Assembly: GCA_947499615.1 (NCBI GenBank)
Contig: CANMOP010000014.1
Span: 1 to 59,673 of the forward strand
Origin: RH-chloro-G1 sp003670575
GTDB lineage: Bacteria; Chloroflexota; Dehalococcoidia; UBA2979
Length of the DNA stretch: 59,673 bases
Reading direction: 5' to 3'
Shown one piece after another: positions 53,266-59,673 of the stretch. The notes under the pieces are model-generated. The model had not been told where the DNA came from. It did no database searches and worked only from the letters and a program-made list of their open reading frames with translations. The position numbers and the translations under genes were made by a program. Positions within the stretch are counted from its first letter, which is position 1. Every line of letters begins with the position of its first letter.

Positions 53266-54048
53266 CTACCCCTCCACCAGCAACGCTCGCAGTGCGTCCA
53301 CAATGCGGGGCGTGGACGCGAGCACCGAAGTCGGCACAACCGGCCCACCCTCGATCGCCGCGGTCACACCGCCTGCCTCGCGCACGATGAGTTCACCCGC
53401 CGCCAGGTCCCACAGCTTCAGCCCGCGCTCGTAGAACGCATCGAACCGCCCGCAGGCGACGTTACACAGATCGAGGGCGGCCGCACCGGTGCGCCGGAGA
53501 TCGCGCACACGCCCGACCACCCGCGCAACCACTCGGCCTTCCTCCACGCGCCGTTCCGCCTCGTACGCGAAGCCCGTGCCCACCAGCGCGGTGGCGAGGT
53601 CGACGTGTCCCGAGACGGCGATCGGGCGACCGTTGAGGTGTGCGCCGCGACCAGCAATGGCGGTAAACAGCTCGTTGTGCGTCGGGTCGTACACCACGCC
53701 GATGGTGGGCACGCCCGCGACGTCCGCGCCGATGGAGACGACGAACGCTGGCAGGCCATAGAGGTAGTTCGTGGTGCCGTCGAGGGGGTCGATCACCCAG
53801 CGCACGCCGGAGGTGCCGGAGCGCCCGCCACCCTCCTCGCCCAACACGGCGTCGTCCGGCCGGGCCGCGAGCAGCCGCTCCACGATCAATCGTTCCGCAG
53901 CACGATCGGCATCGCTCACCATGTCGGTCGCGGTCGCCTTGGTGCTGATCGTCGCCAGTGCCTGCTCGCGCATCGCCAGCAGCAACGCGCCCGCGGCCCG
54001 TGCCGCATCACCCGCCAGCGCCAGCATCGCCTCGTGCGTCGAAGTCAT
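53266..54048 (-). CDS. Inositol monophosphatase family protein
   Basis: 260-residue magnesium-dependent phosphatase. The family motifs are intact: Gly-Glu-Glu-Gly-Gly, Trp-Val-Ile-Asp-Pro-Leu-Asp-Gly-Thr-Thr-Asn (metal and phosphate site), and Lys-Leu-Trp-Asp-Leu-Ala-Ala-Gly near the C-terminus. The ATG at 54048 overlaps the hydrolase stop by four bases; in-frame sequence before it is a shadow. Members hydrolyse inositol-1-P, PAP or histidinol-P; the substrate cannot be chosen from sequence alone. Confidence 0.92.
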   Translation of the reverse strand: MTSTHEAMLALAGDAARAAGALLLAMREQALATISTKATATDMVSDADRAAERLIVERLLAARPDDAVLGEEGGGRSGTSGVRWVIDPLDGTTNYLYGLPAFVVSIGADVAGVPTIGVVYDPTHNELFTAIAGRGAHLNGRPIAVSGHVDLATALVGTGFAYEAERRVEEGRVVARVVGRVRDLRRTGAAALDLCNVACGRFDAFYERGLKLWDLAAGELIVREAGGVTAAIEGGPVVPTSVLASTPRIVDALRALLVEG

Positions 54049-54887
54049 TGCCCCACCTCCGCGGCGGTCGATTCCACGTCGGCGATGAAGCCCAGCACTG
54101 CCGCGTTCCACGCCTCGGGACGCTCGAAGTACGCGGAGTGTCCCGCGCCCGCCACCTCGCTGTAGCGCGAGCCGGGGGTCAGCGCGTGCGAGATGCGCGC
54201 AAGCGCCGGTGGGACGATGCGATCCAGTTCGCCGACGATCCAGAGCAGCGGCAGGCCGCTGTCGCGCAGCCGTTGAGCGGTGGAGCCCAGCGGGGCGGCA
54301 TCGGGACGTGGGGCGAGAAAATCGGCGGAGCGCGGCGGGTTGTTCGCGCGCACCGCGTCGTAACGCGCGGCAAGCACGGGCTCGCGCGTTGCGAAGTCAG
54401 GAGCGAGCGCCCGCGAGCGGAGCGAACCCCCGAATGCTCCGGCGGCACACAGTTCGGCGCGTTTCGCGTGGAGCCGCTCGTCCACGCAGCCCGCGTTGGT
54501 GCCGGAGCACACCAGCGAGGCGACCCGCTCCGGCGCGCGCCGCAGGAACCCCATCGCGGTGCGTCCGCCCATGGAGTGCGCAACTATGTGCACCCGCTGC
54601 ACGCCGAGGTGTTCCAACAACGCGATCGCGTCGTCGGCGAACGCGCTGCGCCCCGGACCATCCTCGATGTCCGGCGAGCGGCCAAACGCGCGGTGGTCGA
54701 ATGCGATCACGGTGTGGTGCTGCGCGAACACCGGCAGTTGCTGCCACCACGACCCGGTGTTGCCACCTGCGCCATGTGCCAGCAGCACCGCGGCGGTGGA
54801 CGCGCCGCTGTCACTCCCATCAGTGCCCGAGGGGCGATGTACCTCGTAGTAGAGGCGGAAGCCGTCGGGGAACGAGAGGTACGGCAC
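54045..54887 (-). CDS. Alpha/beta hydrolase
   Basis: 280-residue hydrolase with Ala-His-Gly-Ala-Gly-Gly-Asn oxyanion region, nucleophile Ser in Ala-His-Ser-Met-Gly-Gly, Asp in Gly-Glu-Leu-Asp-Arg-Ile-Val, and His in Gly-Ala-Gly-His-Ser. It lacks a signal peptide. The GTG at 54887 follows the TPR gene stop by one base and is taken as the start; the frame's earlier part is a shadow of that gene. Substrate unknown (ester or haloalkane type). Confidence 0.9.
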   Translation of the reverse strand: MPYLSFPDGFRLYYEVHRPSGTDGSDSGASTAAVLLAHGAGGNTGSWWQQLPVFAQHHTVIAFDHRAFGRSPDIEDGPGRSAFADDAIALLEHLGVQRVHIVAHSMGGRTAMGFLRRAPERVASLVCSGTNAGCVDERLHAKRAELCAAGAFGGSLRSRALAPDFATREPVLAARYDAVRANNPPRSADFLAPRPDAAPLGSTAQRLRDSGLPLLWIVGELDRIVPPALARISHALTPGSRYSEVAGAGHSAYFERPEAWNAAVLGFIADVESTAAEVGQ

Positions 54888-54888
54888 G

Positions 54889-55416
54889 CTACGTCCCGGG
54901 CGTCGTCTCCTCCGGGCTCTCGCCGGAGGGTTCGTCATCAGATATCTCTTCGATCTGCCAGGGCTCGCCCGTGGCATTCGCGATCACATCGAGGATGTCC
55001 TCGATGTCCCCCTTGAGGCCGGGCTCCGGGTCCAGTGTGAGCGCGCGCAGCATCGCGACTTTCGCCTTGGCGTACAGCGTGTCGGCGTCGTCCGCGACCG
55101 GCTGGTCGCTGGCGATGACACGACCGCCCTTCGGATGCGCCAGCGAGTTGGCGACGAACTCCCGACACCAGCCGAGCGTGTACCACATGGCAGCATCGTC
55201 CGCGCACAGCAAGACCGCGCGTTCCAGGGCGTCCAGACCGTCGGCGAACTGACGCTTCCGCCCCACCAGGGTGTTACCGAGGTACGCCCACGCCTCCCCG
55301 TAGTACGGGTCGGATGCCAGCACTTCGCGCGCGACCTCCACGGCGACATCGATCTCGCCGGCGGTGTGCAACGCCATCGCCGTTCGGAGCTTCGCGCGTG
55401 CATCGTCTGTCGTCAT
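54889..55416 (-). CDS. TPR-repeat protein
   Basis: 175 residues with two or three tetratricopeptide-like helix pairs: Ala-Met-Ala-Leu-His-Thr-Ala-Gly-Glu-Ile-Asp-Val-Ala, Tyr-Gly-Glu-Ala-Trp-Ala-Tyr-Leu-Gly-Asn, and Met-Trp-Tyr-Thr-Leu-Gly. An acidic Ser/Glu/Pro-rich tail closes it. TPRs mediate protein contacts; no catalytic domain is present. First gene of a tight operon with the hydrolase, phosphatase and GNAT genes; it could be a scaffold for one of them. Confidence 0.88.
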   Translation of the reverse strand: MTTDDARAKLRTAMALHTAGEIDVAVEVAREVLASDPYYGEAWAYLGNTLVGRKRQFADGLDALERAVLLCADDAAMWYTLGWCREFVANSLAHPKGGRVIASDQPVADDADTLYAKAKVAMLRALTLDPEPGLKGDIEDILDVIANATGEPWQIEEISDDEPSGESPEETTPGT

Positions 55417-55650
55417 GACGCGATTCTAGCCGACCTCGATTGAACCGGTGCGACGGGCAGTGCCCCGCCGGAAGCCCCCCACCCGCACTGCGCTCGGCGC
55501 GGAGTGATTCTTTCGGACAAACAGCATAAATGCGCTCTAATCTATCCAATGTAACTATTGTGGTAGTGAGCAACTGGTGCCTATTCTTGATCAGAAAGCA
55601 GCGCACCACTGGATAGCCTTACGCTCCAAGGCTGCGCGGAGACACACTCC

Positions 55651-56655
55651 ATGTCGCACGCACTCATCACGCGTACGCGCCGCCGATGGCTCCTCGCCCC
55701 GGCCGTCGCCGGGCTCCTCGTTCTCGCGTTGCTGGTCGCCGCATGTGGGAGTGGGGCAGCCAGGCCCGCCAGCGACGGTATCGCGGCACCTCCCACACCC
55801 ACGGCCAGCAAGATCGTGATCGCGGTCCAGCCGACCAACACTCCGGAGCAGCTCTCGGCTGATGCGAAGGAGTTGGAGGACTTCCTTGCGAAACGCCTCG
55901 GCCGGCCAGTGGAGATCGTCTTTCCCACAACATTTGCCGGGGTGATCGAGGCGCTGCGCTTCGGGCACGCTCAGGCGGCCTTCATGAGCGCGTGGCCGCT
56001 CGCCCTCGCAGAGAAGCGTGCCGGGGCGCAGATCGCGCTCGCGGAGATCCGCGAGGTGACGATCGGCCAGCAGAAGACTGAGGCCCCGTACTACTACTCC
56101 TACTGGGTGGTCCGTCCGGAAAGCCCATACACGAAACTCTCCGATCTCAAGGGCAAGAAGGCGTCCCTCCCATCCGCGCTTTCCACCTCCGGCTATGTTG
56201 CCCCGGTCGCGCGGCTGGTCGAGCTCGGCCTCGTACCACGTGAAGGCAATCGCGAGGTCGACCCGAAGCGGTTCTTCAGCGATGTCCTGCTTTCCGGTGG
56301 GTACGGACAGTCGTGGGAGGCGCTGAAGGCGGGCCAGGTGGACGTCACCGTGATCGCCGGCGATGTCTCGGAGGCGCTCTACCGGGACGTGCTGGCGAAC
56401 ACGCGGGTGATCGAGCAGCAAGGGCCGATCCCCTCACATGGCGTCGCGCTGGCGAAATCGCTCGACCCGGAGACCCGCGTGAAACTACTTGATGCGTTCA
56501 TGCAGCTGAACGACCCGGCAAAGCGCCGGCTGATGCGTAAGTTCGTCTCCGGGATCTTCGTCCGCTTTGAGCCGACGACCGGCGAGAAGCACCTCGCCTC
56601 GCTGAACGGCTACCTGCAGCAGACACAGCTCGACTTCGTGGAACGCCTCCGCTAG
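55651..56655 (+). CDS. phnD: Phosphonate/phosphite ABC transporter binding lipoprotein PhnD
   Basis: 334-residue extracytoplasmic receptor. The lipobox Leu-Leu-Val-Ala-Ala-Cys is at about residue 32; the mature protein begins with Gly-Ser-Gly, then Ile-Val-Ile-Ala-Val-Gln-Pro-Thr-Asn-Thr-Pro-Glu-Gln, the Phe-Pro-Thr-Thr region and Ala-Phe-Met-Ser-Ala-Trp-Pro of PhnD-type proteins. Ligand may be phosphonate, phosphite or phosphate. The ATG at 55651 has GGAGA about eight bases upstream. The stop overlaps the phnC start by one base. No C-P lyase gene is in the window. Confidence 0.93.
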   Translation: MSHALITRTRRRWLLAPAVAGLLVLALLVAACGSGAARPASDGIAAPPTPTASKIVIAVQPTNTPEQLSADAKELEDFLAKRLGRPVEIVFPTTFAGVIEALRFGHAQAAFMSAWPLALAEKRAGAQIALAEIREVTIGQQKTEAPYYYSYWVVRPESPYTKLSDLKGKKASLPSALSTSGYVAPVARLVELGLVPREGNREVDPKRFFSDVLLSGGYGQSWEALKAGQVDVTVIAGDVSEALYRDVLANTRVIEQQGPIPSHGVALAKSLDPETRVKLLDAFMQLNDPAKRRLMRKFVSGIFVRFEPTTGEKHLASLNGYLQQTQLDFVERLR

Positions 56656-57446
56656 TGGCCTCCACCACCGGGCCAGCAGGCTCACCTGGGCTGGAGCCAG
56701 CACAGGCCAAGACGGCCGCCCCTCGTGCGGCGGCCGTCCTGGCACGCGACCTGTGGTTCGGCTTCCCCGGCCGTGAGCCGACGCTGCGCGGCCTCGACTT
56801 CGAAGCGCACGCCGGCGAGGTGACGGTCGTGCTCGGCAGCAGCGGCGGCGGGAAGACAACGCTGCTCCGGCTGATCCGCGGCATCCTCACCCCATCGCGC
56901 GGTGAGTTGAGCGTGTTCGGGGTTCCGCCCACGCGCGGGCGTCGGCTCGACCCCGCCATCGCCTATATCCCGCAGCAACTCGGGCTGGTGCGCGCCAGCA
57001 CCGCGCTGCAGAACGCGCTCACCGGCGCGGCGACGCGCATCGGACTCTGGCGCACGCTCCTCGGGCAGCCCCCCGCCGCGGAAGCCGAGCGAGCGATCGA
57101 GGTGCTGACGACGCTCGGCATCGGGGACAAGGCGGATGCCCCGGTGCATACGCTCAGCGGTGGTGAGCGTCAGCGCGTAGCGATCGCGCGCTCGCTGATG
57201 CAGCACCCGAGGCTGATCCTCGCCGACGAGGTCGTCTCGCAACTCGATGTGCTAACCAGCATGGAGATCATGGATCAACTCCGCGTGATCGCGCGCGGCG
57301 GGGTGGCGGTGATCATCACCACGCATGAGGTGGAACTGGCGCTGCGCGCCGCCGACCGGCTGGTGGTACTGCGGGACGGCGTCCGCATCCTGGACACCTC
57401 ACCGACGCAGGCGACCGCCGAACTGATCGCGAGCGTGCTGCGATGA
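56655..57446 (+). CDS. phnC: Phosphonate ABC transporter ATPase PhnC
   Basis: 263-residue ATPase. Walker A Gly-Ser-Ser-Gly-Gly-Gly-Lys-Thr-Thr, signature Leu-Ser-Gly-Gly-Glu-Arg-Gln-Arg, Walker B Leu-Ile-Leu-Ala-Asp-Glu, D-loop Ser-Gln-Leu-Asp. The first ~30 residues (Gly/Pro/Ala-rich) precede the ABC core. The GTG at 56655 overlaps the phnD stop; the stop overlaps the phnE start by four bases. Confidence 0.93.
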   Translation: MASTTGPAGSPGLEPAQAKTAAPRAAAVLARDLWFGFPGREPTLRGLDFEAHAGEVTVVLGSSGGGKTTLLRLIRGILTPSRGELSVFGVPPTRGRRLDPAIAYIPQQLGLVRASTALQNALTGAATRIGLWRTLLGQPPAAEAERAIEVLTTLGIGDKADAPVHTLSGGERQRVAIARSLMQHPRLILADEVVSQLDVLTSMEIMDQLRVIARGGVAVIITTHEVELALRAADRLVVLRDGVRILDTSPTQATAELIASVLR

Positions 57447-58222
57447 GCGGTCGGCTGGCGGCAATGCGGCGGCGGCTGCCGCTGCTGCTCACCCTGGCCG
57501 TGCTCGCGGTGGTGCTGCGTGACCTTGGTCTGGCCGACGCGTCACGGCTCGCGCGAGGCATGAGTAACATCGGCATCTTCAGCAGGGATCTGTTCCCCCC
57601 CGACTTCTCGGTTGCCCTCACGGTCGGCTGGGCGGTCATCGAGACCGTCGAGATCGCGTTCGCGGGGACGCTGCTCGGGTTCGCGCTCGCGCTGCCGATC
57701 GCGCTGATCGCCACCCCTGCGGTCAGCGGGGCGCTCGTCGCCGCCGTGCTCCGCGCGGGCCTCGCCTTCGTCCGCACGATCCCGGCGCTGCTCTGGGCGA
57801 TCCTCTTCGTGGTCGCGGTCGGCCTCGGTCCGGCGGCCGGCACGCTGGCCGTCGCGATGTACTCACTGGGCTACATGGGGAAGTTGTTCACGGACGCCTT
57901 CGACGGGGTCGACCCGGAGGTGGTAGAGGCGGTGCGCGCGGTGGGCGCGGGGCCTGTGCAACTGGCCCGGCTCGCAATCCTGCCGGAGGCCTCGCATGCG
58001 GTGCTGGCACAGTTGCTGTTCGTATTCGAGTACAACGTCCGGGCCTCCTCGATCCTCGGGTTCGTCGGCGCGGGGGGAGTCGGGTTCTACTTGCTGGGCT
58101 ACGTCCAGGCGCTCCAGTACGACCGGCTGATGACCGCGCTGCTCGTCACCTTCGCGGCCGTGATCGTGATCGATATGCTGGGCGAGCGGATCCGGCGCCG
58201 GTATCTCATCCCCGCGACGTAG
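57443..58222 (+). CDS. phnE: Phosphonate ABC transporter permease PhnE
   Basis: 259-residue inner-membrane permease with about six hydrophobic segments and the coupling-helix sequence Glu-Val-Val-Glu-Ala-Val-Arg-Ala-Val-Gly-Ala. The tail has Arg-Ala-Ser-Ser-Ile-Leu-Gly-Phe-Val-Gly-Ala-Gly-Gly-Val-Gly-Phe, typical of PhnE. The ATG at 57443 overlaps the phnC stop (ATGA). A single permease suggests a homodimer. Confidence 0.93.
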   Translation: MSGRLAAMRRRLPLLLTLAVLAVVLRDLGLADASRLARGMSNIGIFSRDLFPPDFSVALTVGWAVIETVEIAFAGTLLGFALALPIALIATPAVSGALVAAVLRAGLAFVRTIPALLWAILFVVAVGLGPAAGTLAVAMYSLGYMGKLFTDAFDGVDPEVVEAVRAVGAGPVQLARLAILPEASHAVLAQLLFVFEYNVRASSILGFVGAGGVGFYLLGYVQALQYDRLMTALLVTFAAVIVIDMLGERIRRRYLIPAT

Positions 58223-58331
58223 ATTAGGCGGTCTCCGCGACAATCCATCGCGCGGGTATTCAAGGTGCGGACAAGTCTGTACGGCCAGTGTAAACTATTG
58301 CCGCTACCCTGATGAACGTTCGGAGGCCGAG

Positions 58332-58826
58332 GTGGGGAGTCCCGTAGATCACAACCAGGTGCTGGAGGAGACGACCGCCCTGTTCGGGCGCGCCGCGCGA
58401 CTCCTGGATCCGCTGCGCCTGCGCGTCTGGGAGGAGATGGGCATCACCTTCCCGCAGCTCCGCATCCTTTTCACCGTACGAGAGCAGCCCGGCAGTGACC
58501 TCCGCACGCTGGCGGAGCGGCTGGGCATCGGCACCTCGGGCGCCAGCCAGCAGGTGGATCGACTCGTCGAGAAGGGCTTCCTAGCGCGTACAGAAGATGC
58601 GGACGATCGACGGCGACTGCGGCTTGGACTGACTGCGCGAGGCGTGGAGGCTGCGGAATCGATCTCGGTCACCGCTCGCGATTATGAGCGCCAGCTGCTG
58701 ACGCCGCTCACGGATGAGCAGCTGCACGCCCTGAGCGCCGTGCTCACCGATCTGATAGCGGCCGCCACCGCTCACCCGCCGCACCCGACGATCGCACCTG
58801 AACCGGCGCACGCCGAGCCCACGTAG
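58332..58826 (+). CDS. MarR-family transcriptional regulator
   Basis: 164 residues of winged-helix MarR type: Phe-Pro-Gln-Leu-Arg-Ile-Leu-Phe-Thr-Val, Leu-Gly-Ile-Gly-Thr-Ser-Gly-Ala-Ser-Gln-Gln-Val-Asp-Arg-Leu recognition helix, and the wing Asp-Ala-Asp-Asp-Arg-Arg-Arg-Leu. The GTG at 58332 has GGAGG five bases upstream. It follows phnE by 110 bases with a possible own promoter; whether it controls the transporter is unproven. Confidence 0.9.
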   Translation: MGSPVDHNQVLEETTALFGRAARLLDPLRLRVWEEMGITFPQLRILFTVREQPGSDLRTLAERLGIGTSGASQQVDRLVEKGFLARTEDADDRRRLRLGLTARGVEAAESISVTARDYERQLLTPLTDEQLHALSAVLTDLIAAATAHPPHPTIAPEPAHAEPT

Positions 58827-58849
58827 CGCCTGCACCGCACGAGCTGAGG

Positions 58850-59673
58850 GGTTCTGTCAGAACTCAGGACTCTCTGGGCGGCCGATTCAGGCTCGGAGCC
58901 GCTCATCGGTCACGCGGCGCTCAGGCTCGCGATCAATTCCCACCAGCGCGACATGAACAACTCGCGCCGTGCCAACGATGTCGGAGCGTTGTCGATTCTG
59001 AAGTAGTTGTGGACCTCGTCGAACGCTGTGCAGAACCGCGATGCCGACTCGAAGTTCCCGAACCCCATCATCGGGTAGTACCGCTGTTTCAGCGGCCGAT
59101 GCGACTGTTCGGTCCGGTTGTTCAGATAGCGATCACGTCGATGGATTGCCTTCCGACCGCAGATCCAGCGGATCGCCTTCGGATACGACCCATGATGATC
59201 AGTCGTGACGCGAAGGGGCCGGTGGCCAGACACCTCAACGAGACGTCGCAGGAAGCGTCGGGCGGCAGACCGATCGCGGTGCTCGCTCAGCATCGAGTCG
59301 AGCAGCGCGCCATCGCGATCGATGGCCCGGTACAGGTAGCACCAGCGCCCGGAGACCTTCACGTACGTCTCGTCCAGGTACCACGACCGACCGCCGCGTC
59401 CGCGACGGCGCGCCCGAAGATCGGCGCTGATCAGTGGCGTGAACCGGAACTCCCAGGCGCGGATCGTCTCGTGTGAAACCTCGTAACCACGCTGCAGCAG
59501 CAGCTCGGCGACATCCCGGAGCCCGAGCTTGTAGCGCAGCCGCCACAGCACGGCGAGCAGGACGATGTCCGTCGGGAACTGCAGTTCGTTGAATGGCGTG
59601 CCGGTGCGCTCGTTGAAGCGTCGTTGGCAACCAGCGCATGAGAACCGGCGGTAGCCGAGCGCCGTCCGTCGCT
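58850..59673 (-). mobile_element. IS6-type insertion sequence, cut by the window edge
   Basis: The element holds the transposase at 58910-59673 and a non-coding end that begins near 58850, 24 bases after the marR stop. The end contains the 13-base palindrome GTTCTGTCAGAAC (58851-58863) next to GGGG, a plausible terminal inverted repeat; the other end is outside, so the repeat and target duplication cannot be verified. Confidence 0.75.
58910..59673 (-). CDS. IS6-family-type DDE transposase, N-terminus beyond the window
   Basis: About 254 visible residues; the frame is open to the right edge. Translating the last bases gives a zinc-finger-like Cys-Ala-Gly-Cys followed by Arg-Arg-Phe-Asn-Glu-Arg-Thr-Gly-Thr-Pro-Phe-Asn, a familiar IS6-type N-terminus. 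The DDE triad is intact: Asp in Tyr-Leu-Asp-Glu-Thr-Tyr-Val-Lys-Val, Asp in Thr-Thr-Asp-His-His-Gly-Ser, and Glu in Asn-Arg-Thr-Glu-Gln-Ser-His. The catalytic part is complete, so the element could be active. A GTG at 59551 is an internal codon, not the start. Confidence 0.9.
   Translation of the reverse strand, partial: RRTALGYRRFSCAGCQRRFNERTGTPFNELQFPTDIVLLAVLWRLRYKLGLRDVAELLLQRGYEVSHETIRAWEFRFTPLISADLRARRRGRGGRSWYLDETYVKVSGRWCYLYRAIDRDGALLDSMLSEHRDRSAARRFLRRLVEVSGHRPLRVTTDHHGSYPKAIRWICGRKAIHRRDRYLNNRTEQSHRPLKQRYYPMMGFGNFESASRFCTAFDEVHNYFRIDNAPTSLARRELFMSRWWELIASLSAA

Overview
The window is about 60 kb of chromosome from a high-GC bacterium. Genes are dense, often joined by 4-base ATGA or GTGA overlaps, and frequently start with GTG. 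Gene content (a nurA-herA-sbcD-sbcC cluster, a DUF3090 protein, an MoxR/VWA pair, menaquinone-type UbiE, lipoproteins with C-terminal-Cys lipoboxes, Thr/Pro-rich lipoprotein linkers) fits Chloroflexota best, with an actinobacterium as the alternative. That placement is inference, because no rRNA or other decisive marker is present. I saw no rRNA, tRNA or CRISPR array. One insertion sequence of IS6 type runs off the right edge.

Layout. 1-7.8 kb: a phosphate-starvation block on the minus strand (phoP-phoR, pstS-pstC-pstA-pstB-phoU), with a 52-residue zinc-ribbon gene inserted on the plus strand between phoR and pstS. 8-13 kb: DUF3090, universal stress protein, ilvD, a cyclotransferase-like gene of different base composition, an NmrA-like reductase and a GNAT. 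13-15 kb: ChrB-domain protein, beta-carbonic anhydrase and a FabL-like reductase. 15-24 kb: M1 aminopeptidase with HEAT repeats, aminotransferase, HAD, DUF192 lipoprotein, GAF protein, and an APH-like/P-loop kinase fusion. 23.9-24.7 kb: a Phd/YefM-PIN toxin-antitoxin pair behind a striking GTAC repeat. 24.7-31.2 kb: DEAD-box helicase, a frameshifted DUF4239 gene, purU, truncated globin, DJ-1/PfpI protein, ubiE/menG. 31.4-38.4 kb: the nurA-herA-sbcD-sbcC operon, which resembles the archaeal DNA-end-resection cluster (HerA-NurA with Mre11-Rad50) and is the most interesting system here. 38.4-45.7 kb: four-TM holin-like protein, Gfo/Idh/MocA oxidoreductase, response regulator / unknown protein / histidine kinase, recF, K+ channel. 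45.7-50.8 kb: VWA protein, MoxR-type ATPase, XRE regulator, 3D-domain secreted protein. 50.9-55.4 kb: class III aminotransferase, pterin dehydratase, and a four-gene TPR-hydrolase-inositol phosphatase-GNAT operon. 55.6-59.7 kb: a phosphonate-type ABC transporter (phnD-phnC-phnE), a MarR regulator and the IS element.

How the genes work together. Two phosphorus-acquisition systems bracket the window: Pst with its PhoPR regulators on the left, and a Phn-type importer on the right. A candidate PhoP box (two TTAA cores 11 bp apart) lies in front of pstS. DNA repair is represented by the resection operon and recF. Two genes (phoU and the K+ channel) have no ATG, GTG or TTG at the start their homology demands, but do have an ATC there, which raises the possibility of ATC initiation in this organism.
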